Source of the DNA: CAKZQX01 sp034436755
GTDB taxonomy: Bacteria; Chloroflexota; Chloroflexia; Chloroflexales; Chloroflexaceae
Length of the DNA stretch: 64,000 nt
NCBI GenBank assembly: GCA_034436755.1
Contig: DAOTVB010000084.1
Span: 13,365 to 77,364, forward strand
Reading direction: 5' to 3'
Part shown: positions 34,106 to 42,079 of the stretch, piece by piece
Layout: each line of letters starts with the position of its first letter
Numbering within the stretch: the stretch's first letter is position 1
Program-made: the position numbers and the translations under genes
The notes under the pieces: generated by a model
The model's input: the letters and a program-made list of their open reading frames with translations, nothing else
Told to the model about the DNA's origin: nothing
Databases searched by the model: none

Positions 34106-34230
34106 GTAAATAACACGCGTTACGCAGTGCAGCTTATTTCGGTCTGGTGACCGACCCAGACGTCAGCTTCGCCTGCGGCAGCATGGTACTTTTTGATCTT
34201 TTTTCACCCTGCCGGAGGCGAAATTTCTTT
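34106..34230. repeat. Palindrome-core repeat, copy E, core deleted
   Basis: Directly abuts copy D. It has AACACGCGTTACGCAGTGC, the left module GCCTGCGGCAGCATGGTAC (34172-34190), a short T-rich stretch in place of the hairpin, then CACCCTGCCGGAGGCG. The core has collapsed to about 20 bp. It ends about 30 bp before the prmA start. Confidence 0.82.
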
Positions 34231-34257
34231 TCGGATTCGTTTATGGGTCTCAATACT

Positions 34258-35409
34258 ATGGAATGGCTTGAACTGAGTGTTGCGGTTGATCATGAAGCGG
34301 CCGAGGCGGTCGCTGAACTGCTGGCCCGGTATGGCTATGGCAGTGGCGTAGTCATGGAACCGGCCTGGACGCCGGGCGAAGAGGGGCCGGAGTTTACAAT
34401 CGATCCCGCCCGACCGGTAATCCTGCGCACCTACCTGCCCCTGGATGCGCAGGTAGCCGAAACCCGCCAGCAGATTGAGCAGGCGCTCTGGCACCTGGGG
34501 CAAATGCGGCCAATTGGTCCGCTCGAAACCCGCGCGCTGGCCGATGAAGATTGGGAAAACGCCTGGAAGCAGCACTACCAGGTGCAGCGCATCGGCGAGC
34601 GCACAGTTATTGTTCCCTCCTGGCTCGAATATACGCCCCAACCCGATGATATCGTTCTGCAACTTGATCCGGGCATGGCCTTCGGCACTGGTCTGCACCC
34701 CACAACACAGCTCTGTCTGCGCCAACTGGAGCACCTGGCCCGTCCGGGACAGACTACGCTGGATCTGGGCACCGGCAGCGGCATTCTGGCGATTGCGGCG
34801 GCAAAGCTGGGTGCGGGGCCCATTCTGGCCCTCGACAATGACCCGATTGCGGTGCAGGTTGCCGGGGCGAATGTCACGCGCAACGGTGTCGCGCAAACGG
34901 TGCAGGTGGCGTTGGGCAGCCTGGGTGCCGGGCAACAGATGGGGCACTGGCTCGGCAGCACCTGGCAACCGCAACCTGACGCACAGCCGAACGTGCCCAA
35001 CCCCCAAAATCCCCTGCCGCCCCTCTCCGCCCCATTTGATCTGATCTGCGCCAACCTAATTGCCAAAGTTCTGATCATCCTGGCCCACGACCTGGCAACA
35101 GCCCTTGCGCCTGGTGGTATACTCCTGAGCAGTGGTATTATTCTGGAGCGCGAGGCGGACGTTGCCCGTGCCCTGATCGAGGTCGGGCTGATCCCGCAGG
35201 AACGCCACCAGGAGGGCGAATGGGTCGCCCTGGTACACACCCGCACAACAAACATGATAATGATAGATATACAGTCGCATTCCCACAGTGATATCCGGCA
35301 GCATGGCTGCCGCACTCCGAAATATAAGTGCAAACTGAACTGTATGAATTCCAAAATGTTCGTTGTACAACATCCTGTTATCATTCAGGAGGTGTTAAAG
35401 TTGCCATAA
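34258..35409 (+). CDS. prmA: Ribosomal protein L11 methyltransferase, with unusual C-terminal tail
   Basis: Methylates ribosomal protein L11 using S-adenosylmethionine. It has the family N terminus MEWLELSVAVDHEAAEAV and the AdoMet motif TLDLGTGSGILAIAA with LALDNDPIAV. The catalytic-region motif FDLICANLIAKVL and the end GEWVALVHTR follow. I start at ATG 34258; the open frame continues upstream only through repeat E. Two oddities stand out. A Pro/Gln-rich insertion of about 30 residues lies before the DLICANL motif. A tail of about 55 residues after WVALVHTR has A+T-rich coding and no family resemblance. The tail suggests that the original stop was lost. Confidence 0.88.
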   Translation: MEWLELSVAVDHEAAEAVAELLARYGYGSGVVMEPAWTPGEEGPEFTIDPARPVILRTYLPLDAQVAETRQQIEQALWHLGQMRPIGPLETRALADEDWENAWKQHYQVQRIGERTVIVPSWLEYTPQPDDIVLQLDPGMAFGTGLHPTTQLCLRQLEHLARPGQTTLDLGTGSGILAIAAAKLGAGPILALDNDPIAVQVAGANVTRNGVAQTVQVALGSLGAGQQMGHWLGSTWQPQPDAQPNVPNPQNPLPPLSAPFDLICANLIAKVLIILAHDLATALAPGGILLSSGIILEREADVARALIEVGLIPQERHQEGEWVALVHTRTTNMIMIDIQSHSHSDIRQHGCRTPKYKCKLNCMNSKMFVVQHPVIIQEVLKLP

Positions 35410-35714
35410 GAACATCTGAGCCGACGATCAATATCCTTATCTTCGCATGTTGACGAAGCAAAAGCACGCACGATTATGCATATCACTGCTCAAAACAGTA
35501 TGCATATGAACAATTCTTCATCTGTCAATATTGTAAATGGCACCCATCTTGCTTATCTCTGCGGCAGTGCTACAATTACGTTGTGCAACCTGCTGCCAGG
35601 TTCACTGAGAAATCACGCAATTACTCTTTTGAACCGTCTGACATTCGTAATTTATTAGATAACGAGAGTGCCATGCTCATAAAAACACAGCCTCCGAAAA
35701 CCAGAAGTATCTGT
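35410..35714 (+). promoter_or_regulatory. manA upstream region with promoter
   Basis: An A+T-rich gap without a gene. The promoter candidate is TTGCTT (35549-35554), 16-bp spacer, TGC-extended TACAAT (35571-35576), predicting RNA from about 35583. Two ATGCATAT words at 35477 and 35501 flank an A+T-rich stretch. The manA ATG at 35715 lies about 130 nt after the RNA start. Confidence 0.5.
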
Positions 35715-36794
35715 ATGACGACCGAGACCCTCTACCCTTTGCTAACCGAACGGCGCATCGTTACTCCAATCTGGGGGGGGAAGCGCCTTGCCGAGTGGCT
35801 GCATCTGCCGGAGCCGCGCCCCACCCAACTGGGTGAAACATGGCAGGTCTTCGATGCCAATGTCATCACCAATGGCGCCCTGGAAGGGCAGACGCTGGCC
35901 CAGGTTGCGCAGCAGTACGGCACGCAACTGGTCGGCACCCGCACAATTGATCGTTATGGCGCAGACTTTCCGCTGCTCGCCAAATTCCTTGACGCCGGTG
36001 AGCGGCTCTCAATCCAGGTGCATCCCGATGATGCCTATGCCCACTCGCACGCGCCGGAAACCGGCTTTCATGGCAAAACCGAGGCATGGTACATTCTTGA
36101 TGCCGCGCCCGGCGCCAGCGTGATCCATGGCCTCAAGCGCCCCAGCAACCGCGCAGAGTTTGCCCAGGCGGTGCGCGACGAGGCGCTTGAACCAATGCTG
36201 CAGCGCATTCCCGTCAAGAAGGGCGATGTTATCCTGGTGCCCGCCGGAACCCTGCATGCGATTGAAGCCGGCATTATGCTGTTCGAGATTCAGGAAAAAT
36301 CCGACCTGACCTACCGCGTTTATGACTATGGACGCCGCGATCCGAAAACCGGGCAGCCGCGCACGCTGCACCTGGAAGATGCCCTGGCTGTCTGTCGCTT
36401 CGGGCCGTCGCCAACGCCCAAGATGACCCCGCTGCCGCTGGAGCCGGATGTGCGCACGCTGCTGGTCGCCTGCCCCTTCTTTGCCCTGGAGCACTGGAAC
36501 CTCAGAGCCGCCCGCAGTTTCACCATTGCGCCGGAGAGCTTTGAGATTCTGACGGTGGTTGCGGGTGAGGTAACGGTCAGTTGGGACGATGGCGCAGTAA
36601 CGCTGAAGTGTGGCGAGTCGGTCGTTCTGCCGGCTGCGCTCTATGGTGGCTGCACGATTCAGAATGATCCGGCAATGGGACCGGGGCAGGTGCTGCGGGC
36701 CTATGTGCCCGACCTGGAGCGCGATCTAATCGTGCCGTTGCAGGAACGGGGCTTCGACAGTGAGCAGATTGCTCAGGTGGTGATTAATCTGTGA
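35715..36794 (+). CDS. manA: Mannose-6-phosphate isomerase, class I
   Basis: Interconverts mannose 6-phosphate and fructose 6-phosphate (EC 5.3.1.8). About 359 residues. The zinc-binding cupin residues are visible: SIQVHPDDAYA (Gln, His), HGKTEAWYIL (Glu) and AGTLHAIEAG (His). The later active-site Arg lies in TYRVYDYGRRD. I start at MTTETLYPLLTERRI; an earlier ATG at 35673 adds 14 residues. The C-terminal domain ends in the usual jelly roll. It probably feeds mannose into glycan or compatible-solute synthesis. It is followed by rsmE, 70 bp away. Confidence 0.93.
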   Translation: MTTETLYPLLTERRIVTPIWGGKRLAEWLHLPEPRPTQLGETWQVFDANVITNGALEGQTLAQVAQQYGTQLVGTRTIDRYGADFPLLAKFLDAGERLSIQVHPDDAYAHSHAPETGFHGKTEAWYILDAAPGASVIHGLKRPSNRAEFAQAVRDEALEPMLQRIPVKKGDVILVPAGTLHAIEAGIMLFEIQEKSDLTYRVYDYGRRDPKTGQPRTLHLEDALAVCRFGPSPTPKMTPLPLEPDVRTLLVACPFFALEHWNLRAARSFTIAPESFEILTVVAGEVTVSWDDGAVTLKCGESVVLPAALYGGCTIQNDPAMGPGQVLRAYVPDLERDLIVPLQERGFDSEQIAQVVINL

Positions 36795-36810
36795 CGTGTA
36801 AGCCATAAGC

Positions 36811-36854
36811 CGTCGTGCGTGATCTCTCTGCACTAGAAAGGAGCGCGCACGACG
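36811..36854 (+). promoter_or_regulatory. Stem loop presenting the rsmE ribosome site
   Basis: CGTCGTGCG (36811-36819) pairs with CGCACGACG (36846-36854), leaving a 26-nt loop that contains AAAGGAG (36837-36843). That AGGAG lies 21 nt from ATG 36865, too far unless the stem shortens the path. It could be a folding switch for translation. Confidence 0.4.
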
Positions 36855-36864
36855 AGTTGTTTTT

Positions 36865-37644
36865 ATGTCAATTCCAAACACCTATCGCTTCTTTGTGCCC
36901 GCCGAGGCGATTAACGCTGACCAGGTCAGTGTGCAAGACACAGCACTGGCCCACCAGATCGGGCGCGTGCTGCGGCTGCGTCCCGGCGACCGGGTGCTTT
37001 TGCTTGACGGTCAGGGCCACGCCTACACCGTGGTGCTGACCACAGTCGAGCGTGAGCAGATCACGGGACAGGTTGAACAGCAGGAAGCCGCCGAGGGCGA
37101 GCCGGCGATCAGCCTCACGTTGTATGTGGCGCTCCTGCGTGCTGAACGTTTCGAGTGGGTTTTGCAGAAGGGTACCGAGTTGGGGGCCGGCATGGTTGTG
37201 CCGGTGATATGCGCACACTCGCTCCCGGCTGACCGCGCCGACGCGCGCAAACTGGCCCGCTGGAGGCGCATTCTCCGCGAAGCCGCCGAGCAGTCTTGCC
37301 GCGGCCGCCTGCCCACCATCGCCGAACCACAACCATTTGCAGCCGCCTGCACCCAGGCCGCAACAGCCGATCTGGCCCTGCTGCTCTGGGAGGGCAGCGC
37401 CCCCCACCTGCGCGAAACGCTACGCACCCGGTTAGCGTTGTCGCCGGATTCCCCACCGCCGGCAGACCACCGGCAACCCACGACGATTTCGCTGCTCAGT
37501 GGACCTGAGGGCGGAATTACCGCAGATGAACTGACAACCGCCACAGAGCATGGTATCATACCCGTGTCACTCGGGCCGCGCATCTTACGCGCCGAGACTG
37601 CCCCTATTGCTGCGGCAGCAGCAATCTTCTACGAATGTGAATAA
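36865..37644 (+). CDS. rsmE: 16S rRNA (uracil-1498-N3)-methyltransferase
   Basis: Methylates U1498 of 16S rRNA. A 259-residue SPOUT-class protein with an N-terminal PUA-like domain (RFFVPAEAI...HQIGRVLRLRPGDRVLLLDG) and a C-terminal knot with LLSGPEGGIT and SLGPRILRAETAPIAAAA, both hallmarks of RsmE. Length is normal. It lies between manA and the ctp protease. Confidence 0.93.
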   Translation: MSIPNTYRFFVPAEAINADQVSVQDTALAHQIGRVLRLRPGDRVLLLDGQGHAYTVVLTTVEREQITGQVEQQEAAEGEPAISLTLYVALLRAERFEWVLQKGTELGAGMVVPVICAHSLPADRADARKLARWRRILREAAEQSCRGRLPTIAEPQPFAAACTQAATADLALLLWEGSAPHLRETLRTRLALSPDSPPPADHRQPTTISLLSGPEGGITADELTTATEHGIIPVSLGPRILRAETAPIAAAAAIFYECE

Positions 37645-37749
37645 CCGGTAACAACACGGACAACCGACGAGCGACACGCGACACATGTCTGGATTCGACC
37701 AGTTAAGCCCATAGCTGTCGTCAGAAGTCCATCGTCCTGAGGAGTAACT

Positions 37750-39117
37750 ATGGTCCGCACCTCCCGTGCCCTGGTGGTTGGCACAATTTTCACCTTCTTC
37801 GTGGCCATTATCGCCTTCATTGGCGGCTGGACAACGTCCCGCGCAGTGGGTGATGCGGCACTGGGTACCTTTATCACCGCGCTGGCCCACCGCGACGGCG
37901 AAGCAGGCACGCCTACCGAAGTACGTGACCAGTTTGCGATCTTCTGGGATGTCTGGAGCCTGGTTAACGCAGAGTTCTACCACCCGGAACCCCTGGACGA
38001 GCAGCAGATGGTCTACGGGGCAATCCGGGGCATGTTGCAGTCCCTCGGTGATGACTACACCTCCTTCCAGGAGCCGGAAGTTGCCGAACAGAACCGCGAG
38101 TCGATGGAAGGCAAATTCGAGGGCATCGGCGCTTACTTGCAAATTGTCGAGGGCGAGGTGCGTATTGAGCGCCCGATTAAAAACTCCCCGGCAATGAAGG
38201 CGGGCCTGCAGGACGGCGATGTGGTCGTACGCGTGGACGGCACCGAACTTGCGCCTCTGATCGCCAGTCTGGATGACGCGGAAGCTACGGCGCTGGCCGC
38301 CAAACAGATCCGGGGGCCCAAAGGCTCAGTGGTACGGCTGACCATCCGCCGCCCGCCAGAGACCAGTACCTTTGATGTTGATATCACCCGCGACGAGGTA
38401 CCGCTGATCAGCGTGAATGCCCAGATGCTGGAGTCAAACCTGGGCTACATTCAGATCACCGAGTTCAAGGCAACCACAACCGATGAATTTGACGAGGCAC
38501 TCCGCGAACTACTGCCGCAACAGCCTGATGGCCTGATCCTCGATCTGCGCAACAACCCGGGGGGCTTCCTCAAGACTGCGCAAGAGGTGCTGGGTCGCTT
38601 CTACGAGGGTACCGCCCTCTACGAGGAAGACAGCGCCGGCAATCTCAAAGAACTGCTCACAGTGAAGGGACCGCGTGACACCCGCGTCTACGAGATGCCG
38701 GTGGTGGTACTGGTCAATGGCGGCTCGGCCAGTGCCGCGGAAATTGTCGCCGGAGCGCTGCGGGATCGCCGCCCCCAGACGACACTGCTCGGCGAAACCA
38801 GCTTTGGCAAAGGCTCGGTGCAGAACATTCACCACCTGCGGGACGGCAGCAGCGTCCGCATCACGATTGCCCAGTGGCTGACCCCCGAGCAGCACGAGAT
38901 TCACCAGGTTGGGATAACGCCAGACCATATTGTAACGTTTTCGCAGGAGAGCGAACATGCCGTGGCATGCATCGGCGAGCAGCAACCCCCGGAAGGGCAA
39001 GAGACATGCAGCGATGCGCAACTCAGTTGGGCGCTACGCTTCCTGACCACGCAGGCCACACCGCCACCGCCCGAACCTACGCCGACCGGCCGGCTGGAGG
39101 TTGTGCCGGTGGGGTAG
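37750..39117 (+). CDS. ctp: C-terminal processing peptidase, S41A family
   Basis: A membrane-anchored serine protease that trims C termini of exported proteins. The 455-residue product has one N-terminal membrane helix (LVVGTIFTFFVAIIAFIGGW), a PDZ domain (GIGAYLQIVEGEV...AGLQDGDVVVRVDG) and a tail-specific protease core. The Ser-Lys dyad sits in VNGGSASAAEIVAG and TSFGKGSVQ. The C terminus carries a Pro/Thr-rich tail. ATG 37750 follows GAGGAG. In phototrophs, CtpA matures the D1 protein of photosystem II, but this organism uses a type-2 reaction centre without that step, so a general role is more likely. Confidence 0.93.
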   Translation: MVRTSRALVVGTIFTFFVAIIAFIGGWTTSRAVGDAALGTFITALAHRDGEAGTPTEVRDQFAIFWDVWSLVNAEFYHPEPLDEQQMVYGAIRGMLQSLGDDYTSFQEPEVAEQNRESMEGKFEGIGAYLQIVEGEVRIERPIKNSPAMKAGLQDGDVVVRVDGTELAPLIASLDDAEATALAAKQIRGPKGSVVRLTIRRPPETSTFDVDITRDEVPLISVNAQMLESNLGYIQITEFKATTTDEFDEALRELLPQQPDGLILDLRNNPGGFLKTAQEVLGRFYEGTALYEEDSAGNLKELLTVKGPRDTRVYEMPVVVLVNGGSASAAEIVAGALRDRRPQTTLLGETSFGKGSVQNIHHLRDGSSVRITIAQWLTPEQHEIHQVGITPDHIVTFSQESEHAVACIGEQQPPEGQETCSDAQLSWALRFLTTQATPPPPEPTPTGRLEVVPVG

Positions 39118-39146
39118 GCTCAACCCGCTCATGCGATAGAATTCCC

Positions 39147-39174
39147 CGTAGGGACGCGCTTGTGCGCGTCCGCA
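39147..39174. repeat. Dispersed GGACGCGC hairpin repeat, second copy
   Basis: CCGTAGGGACGCGC, TTGT loop, GCGCGTCCGC. Same as 1361-1388, with an 8-bp stem (39152-39159 with 39164-39171). It lies between ctp and the next gene. Confidence 0.75.
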
Positions 39175-39327
39175 TACTCGTCTGAGGTGAGAAACCCGCC
39201 ACGGTGCAAACTCTATGTCACCGATATGCCGGGCAGTTTTGTGTAACCAGGATTGTTTGTGGTAATCCACAGCTATGCTATACTGACGACAACACCAAGC
39301 TGATTGAGACATGCGGAGGAGAGAACC

Positions 39328-39858
39328 ATGCAATTCGCTGGATTTACTGTCAAACTTAACCTACCCTACATTGGTGGCATCGAGGGGGAATGGGTACCCA
39401 ATGAGGCAGAAAAGAAAGCTTCCTGGGAGATGTATGTTGAACTTGTTACGCGGGTTCCGGTTGTCCAGATTGGAACTGACGAGGGTATCCTACGCGAAGC
39501 ACTCTCATCAGTTTACTCACTATTCGATACGACACGAAAAATCCTCCGTGAGTATGGCCCGGATATCGCGCGCTCTAAGGGCGAAGGTACAATGTCATTC
39601 GGCTATCTCGCCGTCGTTATCCTGAACACTGTGCTACGTCCCATCCTGGCAAAATGGCATCCTCTCCTGCAAGACTACGAGAGTACCCGACGACAACATA
39701 TTTCCATTGTAGAGCATGAGCGCCAGTGGGAACGGTATGCTGAACTACGCCAGGAGATCGAGCAGGTACGTATTTCGCTCGCCGATTATGCAGCACTTCT
39801 GGCTAAAGTTGCCGGAGTGCCATCATTGATCATTGAAGAATCAGAGCAGAATACTTGA
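39328..39858 (+). CDS. Hypothetical protein, first gene of a TIR cassette
   Basis: A 176-residue protein with no recognised family. It has a beta-rich first 25 residues (MQFAGFTVKLNLPYIGGIEGEW), a helical middle, a weakly hydrophobic stretch (GYLAVVILNTVLRPILAKW) and a coiled-coil-like region (ERQWERYAELRQEIEQVRISLADYAALLAKV). The start ATG 39328 follows GGAGGAG at 7 nt. It lies 145 bp before the membrane gene and 650 bp before the TIR gene on the same strand. Association with TIR suggests a sensor or partner role in defence, but that is inference. Confidence 0.6.
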   Translation: MQFAGFTVKLNLPYIGGIEGEWVPNEAEKKASWEMYVELVTRVPVVQIGTDEGILREALSSVYSLFDTTRKILREYGPDIARSKGEGTMSFGYLAVVILNTVLRPILAKWHPLLQDYESTRRQHISIVEHERQWERYAELRQEIEQVRISLADYAALLAKVAGVPSLIIEESEQNT

Positions 39859-40003
39859 CGACAGTAAGGTAGGAAACAGAGAGCGGCGTGCGATACGAGT
39901 AACAGGTAGCATTATCATAGCTCTATTCAATCGCCTGCGTATGGGAATTGGAACTCCCAGAAGCTGCTCAAGCTAACTCTTTTCATATAGAACCGAACAT
40001 CAA

Positions 40004-40510
40004 ATGAATATGCAAGATTTCCTGGAGATATTTGTCGGCTATGTGCCATTACTCCAGACCATTATCTGGGCTATCGTCGTTATCATTATTGTTTTTCTAC
40101 TCAGGAAACAACTGCAGTCACTCCTGGGATCAATAACACAACGGTTACAGGAGGGAAGCGCACTTAAGGTTGGAACCGTTGAAATCGGCGAGCGCACATT
40201 TGTCACTGAGACGGCCGATCTGAGAGAGCAGGGAAAGAAGCCGGAAATCTTTGGTAATCCGGACAACTTCCAACTCCTGTTCAAAGCCCAGAGTGATACT
40301 TTTACCAAAAGTACCAAGGCTATGCAGGTTACTGACGGCTGTGTTCTCTAGGTAACCATTGAGCGAAGGAATCCAGACAACTCCTGGAGCGTTGCCGAAG
40401 CCCTGACATTTGTTCCGGGCGTTATGATTGTCGAAGAATTTGCCGAAGATCAGGGTTCCGGTCGTCACTTGAATACGCAGAGTAATACACCGGAAACCCA
40501 AGAAGCATGA
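40004..40510 (+). pseudogene. Membrane protein of the TIR cassette, interrupted by an in-frame amber codon
   Basis: One frame runs from ATG 40004 to TGA 40510 (168 codons) but has TAG at 40349-40351 (codon 116). Before it are one membrane helix (LLQTIIWAIVVIIIVFLLRK) and a cytoplasmic part. After it the frame continues for 52 sensible codons (VTIERRNPDNSWSVAEALTFVPGVMIVEEFAEDQ). The terminal TGA overlaps the TIR start as ATGA, which shows the longer frame was the ancestral gene. A single CAG-to-TAG change would explain it. Either it is a recent pseudogene, the short 115-residue form works alone, or the codon is read through. Confidence 0.7.
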
Positions 40511-40896
40511 TCTTTATTTGTTACTCCTGGGCCGATGCGTTGTTTGTTCGCAACCTGACGCAAGTCCTGGATGGACGCGGGCAACACGTATGGATCGATT
40601 ACACACAACTTGACCTGGATCAACCTTTGGAACCGCAACTGGAACAAGCCATTTTCGCAGCAGATCTTTTTCTCTTTGTAGACTCGACCAGCGCCAGGAT
40701 ATCCAGGTGGGTGCGGTTTGAGCTATCTCTGGCAAGCAAAGTCCTTCACCCAACACAAATTGTTCATATTTTACCAGAATATCAGATGTGTGTTCCCGAA
40801 CAGATAGTGCAGCACGAAGCCTATACTCACTACCTCATCAGTGACGTTGGTATCAACTCCTTACCACATCCACCCACCGCAGGGCAGTTCTTTTAA
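40507..40896 (+). CDS. Small TIR-domain protein
   Basis: A 129-residue protein that is almost entirely a TIR domain: box 1 MIFICYSWADALFVRNL, the central VWIDYTQLDL, and FLFVDSTSARISRWVRFELSLA with the conserved Glu (E72) that is the NADase catalytic position in bacterial TIR proteins. The C terminus is a short tail ending HPPTAGQFF. The gene overlaps the previous one by ATGA, implying translational coupling. Bacterial TIRs often act in anti-phage systems by depleting NAD+ or making cyclic ADP-ribose; scaffold roles are also known. Its partners are the membrane protein and the hypothetical protein upstream. Confidence 0.8.
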   Translation: MIFICYSWADALFVRNLTQVLDGRGQHVWIDYTQLDLDQPLEPQLEQAIFAADLFLFVDSTSARISRWVRFELSLASKVLHPTQIVHILPEYQMCVPEQIVQHEAYTHYLISDVGINSLPHPPTAGQFF

Positions 40897-41365
40897 CCCT
40901 CAATGAATGATATGTCAAGTAGTTTCCTGGATATTGACCGCCGTTTGCAAACATCTGTCTCATCAAAGCGCCCTGTTACACAAGGGTCATATGTCAACGT
41001 AACGTTAAGAGACATCATCACAACGACTGTAACAGTTTTTACCCCTTTCTGATGGGCCAGAACCCCCTTGCAAACCCCTTGTCAACTGCTTGTCTATATG
41101 TGTAAATACTTGACTCTTATGCTATAATCAATTTGTAACCCGGTAGTTTTCACTCTGCACTACATCGATCTTTGACTCTGATGCAAAACTCAGGCAGGCC
41201 GTAACCTGCCCGGTTGCTGCTGCATCAGGCGCTGCGACTATCTGTGTGCGCGCCCATCGCCGGCAGTACAGTATGCCCGAAGCAGATGCGGAACTGTTTC
41301 GTACGGGGACTCTACGTGAGAACAATGGCGTTTTGTAGCAACCTGCACTCGGAGAGGAGATGAGG
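40897..41365 (+). promoter_or_regulatory. Promoter and long leader of the bacteriochlorophyll operon
   Basis: No gene. A perfect extended -10 TGCTATAAT (41120-41128) should start RNA near 41135, leaving a leader of about 230 nt to bchJ. The -35 position has no consensus box, as expected of an extended -10 promoter that may need an activator. TGTCAA occurs three times upstream (about 40911, 40989, 41081). A small hairpin GGCAGG/CCTGCC lies near 41194-41211. No classic PpsR or FNR site is present. Confidence 0.55.
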
Positions 41366-41986
41366 ATGCGCAATCAAGGCACGGCCCGAGGGCTTGCACC
41401 ATCCCCACCTCTTCCCAATCAGGCCAGAATTGGTCCCAATGCAATTATTCAAACGGTTCAGGCGCTGAAAGAATGCTATGGCCCCGATCAGGCCGCTGCG
41501 CTGCTCCAGCCGGGCGGTCAGGCATGGCTGCTCGACTATCATCCCACGGAGATGATCGATGAGCAACTGTTCCGCGATCTGGTGCTACTGCTGGTGGAGC
41601 AGATTGGTGTCGCCGATGCAACCCGGATACTTGAGCGTTCCGGGCAGTATACCGCGCGCTACCTGCTCCAGCATCGCATACCGGGGCCGTTCCAGCGCCT
41701 GCTGAAGCTGTTGCCCCGTCGTCCGGCGCTGGCACTGCTGCTGTTTGCAATTAGCAAGCATGCCTGGACCTTCGTGGGCAGCGGTACATTTACCTATACC
41801 CTGGGTCGTCCGCCGCGACTGACGATTGCCAGCGGCATTCAGTCGCGGGGCGCAATCGCCGGCTTCTACGCGGGCACCTTTGAGACGCTGCTGCAGACGC
41901 TGATTGACACGCAGACGCGCGTCGTGCCGGTCGCCGCACAGGAAGACGGCGACAACCATTGCATCTATGACATTCGGTTTTCGTGA
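41366..41986 (+). CDS. bchJ: BchJ-type (V4R) bacteriochlorophyll biosynthesis protein
   Basis: About 206 residues, V4R/BchJ family. It was first annotated as the 4-vinyl reductase; later work assigns that reaction to BciA/BciB, and BchJ is thought to assist in Mg-chelatase substrate handling. Visible are the N-terminal IGPNAIIQTVQALKECYGPDQAAALL, the central LVEQIGVADATRILERSGQYTARYLLQHRIP and the final V4R stretch (AFYAGTFE-like GFYAGTFETLLQTLID, then CIYDIRF). The better of two ATGs is 41366, six nt after AGGAG. First gene of the pigment operon. Confidence 0.88.
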   Translation: MRNQGTARGLAPSPPLPNQARIGPNAIIQTVQALKECYGPDQAAALLQPGGQAWLLDYHPTEMIDEQLFRDLVLLLVEQIGVADATRILERSGQYTARYLLQHRIPGPFQRLLKLLPRRPALALLLFAISKHAWTFVGSGTFTYTLGRPPRLTIASGIQSRGAIAGFYAGTFETLLQTLIDTQTRVVPVAAQEDGDNHCIYDIRFS

Positions 41987-42079
41987 ATATAGAGGCAACC
42001 ATCCTGGTGCCACACCGTTCCATCGGGACGCACAATCTACCAGTCACAGGCGTCACGAGAACGACGAGGAGGAAATCTC

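Noticed and set aside
34147..34257. Upstream extension of prmA and, similarly, of the ABC permease (26360-26473) as real N termini
   Set aside because: Both extensions are translated from the repeat family and have no homology to the protein families.
41000..41128. PpsR/CrtJ operator (TGT-N12-ACA) or FNR box before bchJ
   Set aside because: No match with the required spacing or symmetry was found by eye.
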